This document shows, piece by piece, positions 48,255 through 57,676 of a stretch of DNA of 64,000 bases. The notes under the pieces were generated by a model that ran no database searches, was not told the origin of the DNA, and saw only the letters and a program-made list of their open reading frames with translations. Position numbers and translations under genes: made by a program. Source of the DNA: Bdellovibrio sp. ZAP7 (GTDB taxonomy: Bacteria > Bdellovibrionota > UBA1018 > CAIMNF01); contig CAMCGZ010000001.1 of NCBI GenBank assembly GCA_945874535.1, positions 174,281-238,280 of the forward strand, given 5' to 3'. How positions within the stretch are numbered: position 1 is the stretch's first letter; every line of letters starts with the position of its first letter.

Positions 48255-50937
48255 GGTCGACTGAAAGCGGCACTTCGATGAAGCCGTCTTTGCAGTAAAA
48301 CACCTGCTTAGAGACGCTTTCCGCACTTGCGGCAACCAAGTTCCCGATGGAGATGCATTCTTCCGGGTCGGCCTTGAGTCTCAGCAGGGCCGGACGCCGG
48401 AGGAAATCGGATGCGGGATCGGCGAGCACTACCTCGGAGATGCCAGCATTCGAGATCCCGGCGGGAATGTAGATTGCCGGAGTGCGCTTTCCATCGCCGA
48501 GCTTGGCCACTGCTCCGAATAGAGACCGGCTGAAAATCATCGACGGAATATAGCTGTAACGGTTGAGTGTGGTTCCGACCGGACGGGGGGAGGAGCCTCT
48601 GTACCAAAGCAGATCATGGTGGGACTCCACAAAGAACGAGTTTTCAGCGCCATCGGTGAATCCAGCCGGAACGTTCACCAATGAGTCGAGCAGAGATGTT
48701 CTCTGCAGAATCGTATCAAAAGCCCTTTTGCCCACGCCGGTGACCCTCAGGTCTCCGGGCCTCGACGGGCCTGAAACGACCAGGGTGTCCGGTGCGGATC
48801 CATCGAGCGAGATCATCCGAGTCCCGGTAGGGGCCCCAGAGAACATCCGGTAAGGTCCCGGTGGCAGAGCGGTTGCACGGCCGGGCTTCCCGTTCAGTAT
48901 TTCGATTTGTTCGTAACGCTGAAAGTAATCATTACCTTGAGCAGTGAGGACTCGCCCGTCGGGGAGGAGTTGAAGAGGAATCCGAGCTGTGCCGATTGAG
49001 ATCGTTCGCAGGCCTTCTGCCGACAAATAAAACACCCGTGGCATCTTCAGGTCTTTAGCATCGGAGTTCCACGGATCGTAGGCAGGTAAGTCGATTTTCG
49101 GAGTGAAGCCGATTCCGATCCAAATCGGCACCCACGCGCCCTGCACTCGGGCCCATTGGAATTGTTCCGGGAATACGGTGATCTCGGTTCCCAAAGTGGC
49201 CTGGCTGGAGAGGTTCCAGGCTGAATCCAGCCGATGGAAAGTGAAGGAGGGCCGGCTCGAGCCCTTCACCAGCTCGCTCGAGATCAGGCAATAGCTCCCG
49301 TCTGGCAGGCGGTGGATTCCGAGAAGGGTTCCGGAACGAACCCCATCCAGGGAGATGGACCCGGAAATGCGGGATCCCCTTACCAGGCTGAGTTGTGCAC
49401 GATCTTCCCGGGAGTGGATCAAAACATGTTCAGGATCGGACGAGGGTGCGCCTTGCACGGTCCTCACCTCATCCGGAAGGGGCAGGTCCCGAGCACCCTC
49501 GACCTTGCGGACGATCGATCCGGCAGGCGGAGATGATGGACTCACCATTCTGTGGACCATGAACTCCAAAATCAGGCGCTTGGGAGCCATCCCATGGGTG
49601 GCGTATTCGATGGAAACGGGTAAGCGGCTTTCGCTCATCGCGGTCAGTTTCAGTTTGACCGGAACGGAGACAATCCGGTCCTCCTCCATGGAATCGAAAG
49701 CAATGGACTCATCACCTGCCTGGATTGAAGTTCCACTGGAGGCGGCACCGATGTTTCTCAAATCCACAGAGGTGATGATTTCGCGGTCGACGCCGTTCCA
49801 CGTGAGTTCGACCGGTCCCTTCCTGACGGGAACCAAAAGCGGTTCAAGTTTCAGTTCGATCGATCGGGAGGTATCCAAATTACCGCCGTAAGCACCTTGG
49901 GGTTGTACCAGGTTGGGGGCGTCGGAGGGTGTAGCCAGACCCGATCTAAACAGAGACGCGGTCCGGGTGGGGCGGCTCCCCTGAATCAGTCGTGCCCGGA
50001 TTTCACGTGCGGGAATCCCGCGGGAGAGCATCTCGGCAACTGCACCCGAAACAAAGGGTGCTGCCATCGAGGTGCCATTCCGGAACTCGTAACCTTGTGC
50101 TCCTGCGAAAGTCACCGGATTTTTCTTCATCGGCCAGGCGCTCAAGATCGCCGTGCCGGGCGCCAGTAAGTCGACCATGGGGCCGTGGTTACTGAAGTGT
50201 GAAAAAGCCCCGTCCGGCCCGTGAGCACCGACGCAGATCACCTCGGAATAGATGCAGGGATAAACGCGCGCCGAAGTCCGGTCATTGCCTGCCGATGCGA
50301 CTATGATGACCTTCTTCTTCCTCGCCTCTTCGATGGCCGCGTCGACTCTGGCTGAGCGAATCGAATAGGGCCAAGCCAGTGACAAATGAATCACTTCCGC
50401 CCCGTTCCGGACTGCGAACTCGATTCCTTTGGCCACATTCTCGGTCAGGGCGGTTCCTGCACCGGGCTCCACACTCTGGGGTCGGATCGGTGCATTCGGG
50501 CCGGTTTGAACCACCTTCACCGGTAAAAGCAATGCATGAGAAGAAACGCCGCTGAATCCTCCGGGAGTAGATGATCGTGCGCCGATGATCCCGGCCACGT
50601 GGGTTCCGTGTCCATGGGTATCGATGGTGTCCGAGTTTCCGGTAATGGCATTGAAACCGGGTCCGGATAGGGCGGAACTCAAGTCGGGATGGTTGGGATC
50701 GATCCCGGTATCGAGGACCGCTACCTTCACTTGCCGGCCTGCCACTGGCGCGGGGAGATGGACATCCTCCCCCGCGACACCGGAAATGATTCCAGAAGTG
50801 AAGTGATCGATCAGAATTTGCTGTGCATCCCCCCGGTTCCGGATCCCCCAAGAGAGCGACTCCAAATGACCGGGGTCGGCAACTGAAGTCGAAATCAAGC
50901 AGGAGAGGGCCAAGAGTTTGAGCAAGTCAGTAACCAT
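48238..50937 (-). CDS. Secreted subtilisin-family protease with large C-terminal beta domain
   Basis: From ATG 50937 it has 899 residues: signal peptide (LLKLLALSCLISTSVA), S8 domain with aspartate in VAVLDTGIDPNHPDL, histidine in HGHGTHVAGIIGA and serine in RNGTSMAAPFVSGA. An Ig-like segment follows and then about 400 residues of strand-rich repeats that look like a beta-propeller. The start lies 11 bases inside the upstream gene, and GAGG precedes it; an upstream in-frame ATG at 51012 is rejected because its start lies well within that gene. Probably secreted and digestive. Confidence 0.88.
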   Translation of the reverse strand: MVTDLLKLLALSCLISTSVADPGHLESLSWGIRNRGDAQQILIDHFTSGIISGVAGEDVHLPAPVAGRQVKVAVLDTGIDPNHPDLSSALSGPGFNAITGNSDTIDTHGHGTHVAGIIGARSSTPGGFSGVSSHALLLPVKVVQTGPNAPIRPQSVEPGAGTALTENVAKGIEFAVRNGAEVIHLSLAWPYSIRSARVDAAIEEARKKKVIIVASAGNDRTSARVYPCIYSEVICVGAHGPDGAFSHFSNHGPMVDLLAPGTAILSAWPMKKNPVTFAGAQGYEFRNGTSMAAPFVSGAVAEMLSRGIPAREIRARLIQGSRPTRTASLFRSGLATPSDAPNLVQPQGAYGGNLDTSRSIELKLEPLLVPVRKGPVELTWNGVDREIITSVDLRNIGAASSGTSIQAGDESIAFDSMEEDRIVSVPVKLKLTAMSESRLPVSIEYATHGMAPKRLILEFMVHRMVSPSSPPAGSIVRKVEGARDLPLPDEVRTVQGAPSSDPEHVLIHSREDRAQLSLVRGSRISGSISLDGVRSGTLLGIHRLPDGSYCLISSELVKGSSRPSFTFHRLDSAWNLSSQATLGTEITVFPEQFQWARVQGAWVPIWIGIGFTPKIDLPAYDPWNSDAKDLKMPRVFYLSAEGLRTISIGTARIPLQLLPDGRVLTAQGNDYFQRYEQIEILNGKPGRATALPPGPYRMFSGAPTGTRMISLDGSAPDTLVVSGPSRPGDLRVTGVGKRAFDTILQRTSLLDSLVNVPAGFTDGAENSFFVESHHDLLWYRGSSPRPVGTTLNRYSYIPSMIFSRSLFGAVAKLGDGKRTPAIYIPAGISNAGISEVVLADPASDFLRRPALLRLKADPEECISIGNLVAASAESVSKQVFYCKDGFIEVPLSVDLTNDE

Positions 50938-53900
50938 TCGACAGGTACCTCGCTTCGATCTCGTTGCTGCTGATTCCGCTCCCTCGAGCGATATCCGACA
51001 TCGGTCCGGCATTCATATCGGGGTCGAGGCGTCCCACGGTATGAGAGAAATACTCGGAGTCCCCGTTTTCGTCACCGACCCGGAAGCCGCTGATCCGAAC
51101 TTGGAAAAAGACCCGTTCCTTGCCGAACAAACGGATCAATTCTTCCAGGGTCATGTCACGATCGAGGCCTTCCATTGCGGTGTTCAGCAGACGGATCTTC
51201 TCGATGGCCTCATCCCGGTTGACCGGATCGCGTGTAAAAAGGGATTCTTTGCCGCGATACCGGGCCCTCAGGTCGAAGAGGGTTTCCATCAGTGGCGTCA
51301 CACATCCGAGAACGCCAATCTTCCCCATCGATGACTCGGCGAGGATGCCGTTTCCTGTCTGATCCAATTCTTCCTGGGTCGGCATTCCGAATCGGATGGT
51401 CGGGTCGAGATCCCGGCTCTGGCACCATTCCCGATAACTTTTGCTCCCGATGGAAGCGATCATCATGTCGGCAGCCTCACGGGTGGATGTGCGTGCGATA
51501 TCGAGTATTTTGAGAAGTCTTTCGATCGCGCCCGGGTGAGCGATTAGGTTCCAGGATATCTGGAAGGCTTCAATGCGCTTCGTTTGTGAAAACTCATCCG
51601 GGTCGATCGCCTCCGTCCCCGGATTGAACTCTCCCAGTTCATTCGAGAGTTTGCGAATCAGGCGGAGCAAACGTTTGGATCGCATCGACCAACCGGAATG
51701 GATCTGTTGAATCCGTAAAAACGGACGGTGATCCCGGCCCGGAGTGAGTTCAATCTGCGCACTCGATACGAAGGTTTTCGATCTGCCCAAAAAGTTCGAT
51801 GCCGGATCATCCCCCCGGGACTGACCGCCAATGGAGAGCACCGGATGAATCAGGCGCATCAGTCCGCCGAAGAAGCCATAAAGATCGGTACCGAAAATCC
51901 GCGTGAGCTGACCCTCCACCACGGTCCGCTGGTGATCTTCGGCCCGATAGCGCCCCTCGCGGTCCTCGGGAGGGGTGATGATCAATTCATGAAAGTTCAC
52001 CCGGCGCGTCCAGGAGAGCGGCCCCAGTCTGAAAAGGGAACGGTTCCCCTTTGCAGAGTGATCGAGTTCGTAAGGATTGAATTCCTCTTCCAGGACTTCC
52101 GGATTGTTCCGTTTGAGGAGTGCGCTCAAGGAGCGTGCGATTTTAGCGCTTTCCGCTCCATCTTTCCCTTTTGCGGGGAGTATGAAAGCACGGGTGTGGG
52201 CGGTGCCCTTCTGAAACCGAACCGATCCTTGAGCCAGATCGATAAAGAATCTTGCGGTCAGCTCGGCCTCGAAGGCACCGGACTTCATCCGGGTGAGCAG
52301 GATCTGCATTCCGTCTTCAGTCCGGAGCAAGGTGGTCCTCGAGAGCAATCCATAATTCCCACTGACCGCGGCTCCTAGGCTGAGTGAATTTCCGGGTGCT
52401 ACCAGTCCGAGCAGGGCACCGACAGGAATCTGTGCCTGCACTCCGGCTCCTCCCGAGAAGCCATCCGTGATGATGAACAGTTCACCCGGAGTCATGCGGT
52501 CCATGAAGGTTTTGAGTGCGACCTCTTGATTTTCGGGATCTTGTCCTGAGAGGACCTTGGAAAGGTCTCGCATGAAAGCGGGAACCAAGAGGTTCGACCA
52601 GGAGTCCTTCCAGGCGGTTTTGATGTCGCTCAGAGGTCTGACGTGCACATAATTCCGCGTGATCTGGACAGACGGGGCAGCTGAAATGCCCACAGCAGGA
52701 ATTCCCGATACACCGAAAAATCCCCCAGCGTTCACGCTTGCTCCAATGACATCCACCAGCTGAATCCGGCTGTCGGAACCATAGTAGGTTCCGGTCATGA
52801 TACTGCGGCTCGCCTGTACCCGCGCACCGCCGACGGGCCCCCCCCAAACAGAAATGGGCTGAACGTAAGGCTCATTGGGATGGTTCTGATAATGGTCGGT
52901 CACCTTACGGATCGTGTCCTCGTTATGCCGGCTGATGACGGAAGCCGGATCCGAGAGTTGCAGCCAGTCGTTAGCTTTCTCAAGCAAGGCATTGAGAGCG
53001 GTATTGATCAGAGTGATTCCCCCGAAGCGGATCATCTCCGATGCGCGAAGAGGGCTTTCCGGATCACCGTAGGTGAATCGGAGCGCATAGCCCGGATAGG
53101 TCTCCTGGAGAGCCTTTCCCTTCAGAACGTTGCCGTAGGTCAGTTTTGCATCGAAGGGAATGGGTTTGAAGTCGCGAATGCCGGTCAGTGCCAGGATGCG
53201 ATTGACCCGGGCGAGAGTTTTCTCGATCAGCAGGGCTTCGATGTCCGTCGGGTAGGCACCCGCTCGTAAAATGGCCGCCCAATCCGAACGAGTCAGTCTA
53301 CCGATTCGGCGAGCGATCCATCGCGCATCTCCGATCGATGTCTCATCATTGAAGACCGAGGCATTGGGGCGGCTTAAGATCAGGGCTTCATTAAACACCT
53401 TTGCGGGCTCAAAAGAGTACAGATTCACGCTCTCTGGAATGTCCAAGAGGGTGAGGGGAATGGCCAGGGCGCGAAGTGAGCGCCGGGAGGCCAGAAACTC
53501 TGAGGTCAGGATTCCCCAGTGCAGTTGGGGGATCTCGATCCTCGCGGGTTCAAGCACCAGATCCTGAAGTTCGACCTCACTGGAGTCCGCGCGGAGTGCG
53601 CTCAATCCACCCCGAATCCACCTGCCACGGGCAGTGAGCGTTTCGCTGGCGAGCGTGTCGAGAAAACTATCGCGAGCCTTCACGGTTTCGAAGCGGACCT
53701 TGAGTGAAGGGTAGTGCTTCGGACTGGTGACCGCGTATCCGATCTTTCTGAGCAGGGCGTTTCGGGCGAGGGCGGCATGGGCATCGAGACTCAAATTCAT
53801 CTGGAACTCACGGCCATCAGGGGTCTTCACTCGCGAACGCACGAGTCCGTCTGTTCCGGGAAGTGTCGAGATGAATTCTAGGGACTGATCCTTCGACGGG

Positions 53901-54175
53901 TATCCCTGGCGTTCGGCATCCGAAAGTGAAAGAGGAGAACCGGTGTAGATCCGGCTTGGCTGGGGTTCCAGGATGGATGAGTCGAATCCTTGGCGAATCT
54001 GATCCCAGAGCCGGTCCCGATCGATGGGTGCCCCGCCTTGCACCAAGTCCAGGGCGGGGGCGCTTTCGATCTCGCGCAAGGGAATGCGTGCAGACTCCTG
54101 GTTTGCGGCGGCAAATTCGCCCCAAATGAGGACCAGAAGCGAGGCTAAGATGCGTAAGGGAGTTGAGGCATTCAA
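50927..54175 (-). CDS. Large exported protein of unknown function
   Basis: 1082 residues with a signal peptide (RILASLLVLIWGEFAAA). No recognised domain. The body is mixed helix and strand, with a glycine/serine-rich middle (GFFGVSGIPAVGISAAPSVQITR and GAGVQAQIPVGALLGLVAPGNSLSLGAAVSG) resembling barrel or amphipathic strands, and a helical C-terminus rich in charged residues. No transmembrane helix beyond the signal. Coupled to the downstream protease (11-base overlap), so the two probably act together, for example as enzyme and cofactor/anchor. Only two cysteines are evident near the C-terminus. Confidence 0.7.
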   Translation of the reverse strand: MNASTPLRILASLLVLIWGEFAAANQESARIPLREIESAPALDLVQGGAPIDRDRLWDQIRQGFDSSILEPQPSRIYTGSPLSLSDAERQGYPSKDQSLEFISTLPGTDGLVRSRVKTPDGREFQMNLSLDAHAALARNALLRKIGYAVTSPKHYPSLKVRFETVKARDSFLDTLASETLTARGRWIRGGLSALRADSSEVELQDLVLEPARIEIPQLHWGILTSEFLASRRSLRALAIPLTLLDIPESVNLYSFEPAKVFNEALILSRPNASVFNDETSIGDARWIARRIGRLTRSDWAAILRAGAYPTDIEALLIEKTLARVNRILALTGIRDFKPIPFDAKLTYGNVLKGKALQETYPGYALRFTYGDPESPLRASEMIRFGGITLINTALNALLEKANDWLQLSDPASVISRHNEDTIRKVTDHYQNHPNEPYVQPISVWGGPVGGARVQASRSIMTGTYYGSDSRIQLVDVIGASVNAGGFFGVSGIPAVGISAAPSVQITRNYVHVRPLSDIKTAWKDSWSNLLVPAFMRDLSKVLSGQDPENQEVALKTFMDRMTPGELFIITDGFSGGAGVQAQIPVGALLGLVAPGNSLSLGAAVSGNYGLLSRTTLLRTEDGMQILLTRMKSGAFEAELTARFFIDLAQGSVRFQKGTAHTRAFILPAKGKDGAESAKIARSLSALLKRNNPEVLEEEFNPYELDHSAKGNRSLFRLGPLSWTRRVNFHELIITPPEDREGRYRAEDHQRTVVEGQLTRIFGTDLYGFFGGLMRLIHPVLSIGGQSRGDDPASNFLGRSKTFVSSAQIELTPGRDHRPFLRIQQIHSGWSMRSKRLLRLIRKLSNELGEFNPGTEAIDPDEFSQTKRIEAFQISWNLIAHPGAIERLLKILDIARTSTREAADMMIASIGSKSYREWCQSRDLDPTIRFGMPTQEELDQTGNGILAESSMGKIGVLGCVTPLMETLFDLRARYRGKESLFTRDPVNRDEAIEKIRLLNTAMEGLDRDMTLEELIRLFGKERVFFQVRISGFRVGDENGDSEYFSHTVGRLDPDMNAGPMSDIARGSGISSNEIEARYLSNGY

Positions 54176-54225
54176 GCTCGCGGATCTTACCGCGCCGCAT
54201 TAAAAAGGTCAAGTTAACGAAATTA

Positions 54226-54846
54226 CTAGAATGTTGTGAGCTTGATGCCGGCATTTACGACCAGGCCGGAGAGCTTGATTTCATAGGGTACCGAGCCACT
54301 CATGAGGGTCATGAAGTATCCAACTCGCAACATCAACAGGAGATTTGAGGTCACCGGCACCTCAACCAGCAGGCGAGGCGTCAAGTCGATCAGGGAGGAG
54401 GTGAACTGAAAGTTTGCGGAATCATTGATGGATAACTTGTTTACCCCCAGGGTCACTTCGAGGGCGGGTGAGACCCCCCAGATCTTGCTCTCGACATCAG
54501 TGTCCATGATCACGCGCTGTCCGTTCACCCTGAAGAAGTGGTAACTGGCACCCAGCGCCAAGCGAGAGAGTGGGGCGTTTCCTATGTTCGATGTTTGAAA
54601 CTGTAGGAATGAGAGGGTGGCCACGGTCCGGTAATCAAACATCGCCACATTGTAGTCAATCTGGAACCCCGTGGATGAATTGAGCCCCCGTGATTCGGCT
54701 AAGTTGCCACTTGAGTCGTAGGCATCCACCGCCAGCTGCGCCATGCCGTAGCTCACATCGAAAGAAGAGGCGGTCTTGATCGCATGGGCCGGAATGGTTG
54801 CGAACAGGAAGCCCGACAGCAGCAGGAGTCTCAGTAGCGAGGTCAC
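54226..54846 (-). CDS. Putative outer-membrane beta-barrel protein
   Basis: 206 residues, signal peptide (LLRLLLLSGFLFATIPAHA) and alternating polar/hydrophobic strands (VAMFDYRTVATLSFLQFQT, LLLMLRVGYFMTLMSG), ending in Phe (KLTTF), suggesting an 8-stranded OmpA/OmpX-like barrel. Function unknown. Lies 31 bp downstream of the PEGA/TPR lipoprotein gene on the same strand. Confidence 0.65.
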   Translation of the reverse strand: MTSLLRLLLLSGFLFATIPAHAIKTASSFDVSYGMAQLAVDAYDSSGNLAESRGLNSSTGFQIDYNVAMFDYRTVATLSFLQFQTSNIGNAPLSRLALGASYHFFRVNGQRVIMDTDVESKIWGVSPALEVTLGVNKLSINDSANFQFTSSLIDLTPRLLVEVPVTSNLLLMLRVGYFMTLMSGSVPYEIKLSGLVVNAGIKLTTF

Positions 54847-54877
54847 GCCCTCATTATGTCAGACCCGGACGCATTTA

Positions 54878-55780
54878 CTAAGGATTTTTGCTGCCACCGG
54901 CTTTGGGCTTTTTCTTCTCGATATCCACGACCGAGGCCGGATAGCGAAGGGCTGCTGCGGGCTTGTCGAGCTTCGGCAGGCCGAGTTTCTCGTAAACCCT
55001 GCCCAGGTAGTTGTAGGCCACCTTGTCATACGGATCGATTTTCAGGCAGCGTTCCCAAGCGGCCTTTGCTCCATTGAAGTCGTTCTGAAGGTAGCGAAGC
55101 GAGCCTTTCAGCAGCCAGGCTTGGGCCAGGTACTCGTCTTGTTCGAGTGCGTCGTCGATCAACTTGTTGGCCCGAGCGAAGTCTTTGGAGGTGATGGCCT
55201 GCTGCGCATAGAACATGTTTTCGATGACTTTGTCGTTGCGATCGCGATCAAACTTGGCCTGTCCGTTGCCTGTGAAGCGAGCCGAGAACATCGCGTCCTT
55301 GTAGAAGCTGGTGGTGTTCTCAAGCAGTGCAATCCGGAGCTTCAAGTCCTCGATCAAGTCTTCGAGTTCCTTGTCCTTCTTCTTTTTTGGATCCTGGGGG
55401 GGCTGTTGAGGGTCTTTTTTCTCGTCCTCTTTTTTTGCTAATTTGTTCGCTGTATCGATTTCCTCGAGCGACATCGGATCAAGTTTGGCGCTGATGGAGA
55501 GGGTCTCTCCCTCCGAGGCCCGAACCAAAATCTCTTTAGGCTTGTAGTTCTGTTTCTCGACGACAAGGAAGAACACGTCTCCCAGTTTGGCCTCACCGGC
55601 GATTTCGACCGGGCTCACCCCCACGAGCTTTTTCTCGTTCGAGTTTAGATCGCGAGTGTAAACCTGAGCGCCAGCAGGGTAGGTCCTGACCGTGTACTTG
55701 GTTGCACAACCGGCCCCGCCAGCCCAAGTGACCAGTGCTGCAGCCATCAGCGTTGCAATCCGAGTTTTTGATTTCATCAT
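54878..55780 (-). CDS. PEGA-domain and TPR lipoprotein
   Basis: From ATG 55780 it has 300 residues; GGAGG is 10 bases upstream. A signal peptide ending GGAGC gives a lipid-modified cysteine. The PEGA domain (VRTYPAGAQVYTRDL ... GVSPVEI) follows, then a Lys/Glu/Pro-rich coil (EDEKKDPQQPPQDPKKKKDKE) and two to three TPRs (AQAWLLKGSLRYLQNDFNGAK, VAYNYLGRVYEKLGLPK). PEGA domains occur in surface-layer and periplasmic proteins. Function unknown; possibly a scaffold anchored to the outer membrane. Confidence 0.8.
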   Translation of the reverse strand: MMKSKTRIATLMAAALVTWAGGAGCATKYTVRTYPAGAQVYTRDLNSNEKKLVGVSPVEIAGEAKLGDVFFLVVEKQNYKPKEILVRASEGETLSISAKLDPMSLEEIDTANKLAKKEDEKKDPQQPPQDPKKKKDKELEDLIEDLKLRIALLENTTSFYKDAMFSARFTGNGQAKFDRDRNDKVIENMFYAQQAITSKDFARANKLIDDALEQDEYLAQAWLLKGSLRYLQNDFNGAKAAWERCLKIDPYDKVAYNYLGRVYEKLGLPKLDKPAAALRYPASVVDIEKKKPKAGGSKNP

Positions 55781-55853
55781 GGAATCCAACCCTCCACGGA
55801 CAAAGACCGCCCTTGTCCTATTGACTCTATCGACGGATTGTTCTTAGACTTTA

Positions 55854-56516
55854 ATGAAAGTGAAGTCCTTAAGGCCTTGGATTTGCGTCATTTTTCTGGC
55901 TCTCTCGCTCTCGCAACCCGCGCAGGCGTTGATCGACGTTCCAACACTGAGGATGGGGCTGGGTTATAGCCCGCTCAACTTTACTGCCGGAAGCGTTTTT
56001 CCGGAAGACACACCACTTGGCAATTTCTTGACTCTGAACCCGATGTTTCTGTGGGACATGCCTTCAGTCCGGATGCGACTCGGGGTGAACTTTCTAACCG
56101 ACCTCGGGAGTGAATACGGTTTTGTTTCGGTAGCCGGTGTCGGATTTACGGCCCTTCTTTATCCCTTGGGTCTTTCCTCGAGTAGGGAGATGCGCGACGA
56201 CTTCTCCGAGGTCGTGAAGACCCGAATCAGTCCATATATCCAGTTCGGGATCACCCCAACCAAGCTCTCGATCACGGCGCGTCCACCCGAGTCAGATCCC
56301 ACTTTCCCGTTCCCGGGGAAGTGGCCCTACTTTGCAGCTAACATCATCGAAACATCCTTCGGTGCCGGATTGGATTATCCGGTCGCTCGCGATTTGATTG
56401 CATTCTTGGGGTTTCACTACCGTTTCGCGGCTTGGAAAGAAAACGAGAGCTCCGACGGAGTGATTAGCTATAGCGGATTCTCCATCATGGGCGGAGTTTC
56501 CACCAATTTCTACTGA
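55854..56516 (+). CDS. Putative outer-membrane beta-barrel protein
   Basis: 220 residues with a signal peptide (WICVIFLALSLSQPAQA) and strand-rich body ending in an aromatic residue (VSTNFY), as in barrel proteins. It begins near a possible promoter TTGACT-18-TAGACT (55821-55850) very close to the start codon. Divergent from the PEGA/TPR gene, convergent with motB (nine bases apart). Function unknown. Confidence 0.65.
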   Translation: MKVKSLRPWICVIFLALSLSQPAQALIDVPTLRMGLGYSPLNFTAGSVFPEDTPLGNFLTLNPMFLWDMPSVRMRLGVNFLTDLGSEYGFVSVAGVGFTALLYPLGLSSSREMRDDFSEVVKTRISPYIQFGITPTKLSITARPPESDPTFPFPGKWPYFAANIIETSFGAGLDYPVARDLIAFLGFHYRFAAWKENESSDGVISYSGFSIMGGVSTNFY

Positions 56517-56525
56517 AGTCCTGAA

Positions 56526-57674
56526 TCAGGGTTGGGTGGGCTTGGCGGCAGGAGCAGGCTTGACCTTAGCCTTGGCAGGCTTCGGGCGCGCAACTGAGGC
56601 TGGCATCCGTGCAGCCTTTGCAGCTTCCGCACTCAGGAGATAACGCTGCATCTCGGACTCCGAGACCTGGATGCGTCCCTCCATTTGCTTCAAGCGGCTC
56701 TGCATTTCTGCCAGACTCCGCGCGGCTCGGGAGCGCTCTTCAGTCTCCTTCAGGCGCTCTTCGGCGAGCTTGAGCTTGTCCTGGGTGACGGCCATGTCCC
56801 GGGCCACTTTCTCGTGCCAAGTCGGCTCACCCTCACCCTGATGAATGAGCGGGGTCCGGAACTTATCTTCTTCTTTTGCATCAGCAGAGACAAACTGCCC
56901 GGTCTTCAGAGCCCGGATGGCATCATCCATCTCGTGGGTGAAGGCGATGCTCACAATGACTCGACGGTTGGCCTCTTGGTTCTCAGGAAGGGCCATCCCC
57001 TTGCTGTCCCGATTGGGAGAAACCGGGCGCGAAGAACCGAAACCCTTGGCGGTCAACTTGGCCGAATCGAAGCCGAATTTCTCAAACTCGCGGACCACGG
57101 TCGAAGCCCGCGCGGTGGAAAGCTCCCAATTGGACGGGAATACCACCGTCCCGATCGGACTATCGTCAGTATGTCCCTCAACAGTGACCAGGTCGGCCTT
57201 GATGTTGCGTTTGATGCTGTCGATCAGTTTATTGAGAACGAACTCGGATTCATTGTTGAGTTTGGCCGTTCCGGGAATGAAGTGCAGGCTTCCATTGAAT
57301 CGGAGTTCGATCTCGGAATCCCGAGCAATCACCTGAACCTTTTTGTCCAATCCGGCTGCAGAAATGATGTCCTGGATTTCTTCCTCGGTCTTTTTCACCG
57401 TCGGATTGATCTTCACCTGTCCGCCGAAGTAGCGGGCTACGTCCTTCCGGACGATCTCGAATTTTTTGTCGTCCACCCGGCTGAACGAGTACATGAGAAC
57501 GAAGAACCCGAACAGGAGGGTCATCATGTCGGCGTAAGAGACAAGCCAGTTCGATTCGTCATGCGCCATGGCGGCTTCGCCGCCGGCGTGATCCGACTTT
57601 CTCCGCTTGTGCACTTTCTTTTGTGCAACCGATTCGGGGCTTTCACCCGCTTTTTGTACGTTCGGGGTTTTCAT
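56526..57674 (-). CDS. motB: MotB-like stator protein with extended C-terminus
   Basis: 382 residues. A basic cytoplasmic tail precedes one membrane helix NWLVSYADMMTLLFGFFVL containing the proton-binding aspartate (Asp49). A plug-like linker leads to an OmpA-type peptidoglycan-binding domain: VEGHTDDSPIGTVVFPSNWELSTARA and NQEANRRVIVS. Beyond residue ~255 the chain continues about 125 residues: an Arg/Glu coiled coil, then a KPAKAKVKPAPAAKP tail, unusual for MotB. Two bases after motA in the operon. Convergent with a barrel gene. Confidence 0.9.
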   Translation of the reverse strand: MKTPNVQKAGESPESVAQKKVHKRRKSDHAGGEAAMAHDESNWLVSYADMMTLLFGFFVLMYSFSRVDDKKFEIVRKDVARYFGGQVKINPTVKKTEEEIQDIISAAGLDKKVQVIARDSEIELRFNGSLHFIPGTAKLNNESEFVLNKLIDSIKRNIKADLVTVEGHTDDSPIGTVVFPSNWELSTARASTVVREFEKFGFDSAKLTAKGFGSSRPVSPNRDSKGMALPENQEANRRVIVSIAFTHEMDDAIRALKTGQFVSADAKEEDKFRTPLIHQGEGEPTWHEKVARDMAVTQDKLKLAEERLKETEERSRAARSLAEMQSRLKQMEGRIQVSESEMQRYLLSAEAAKAARMPASVARPKPAKAKVKPAPAAKPTQP

Positions 57675-57676
57675 AA

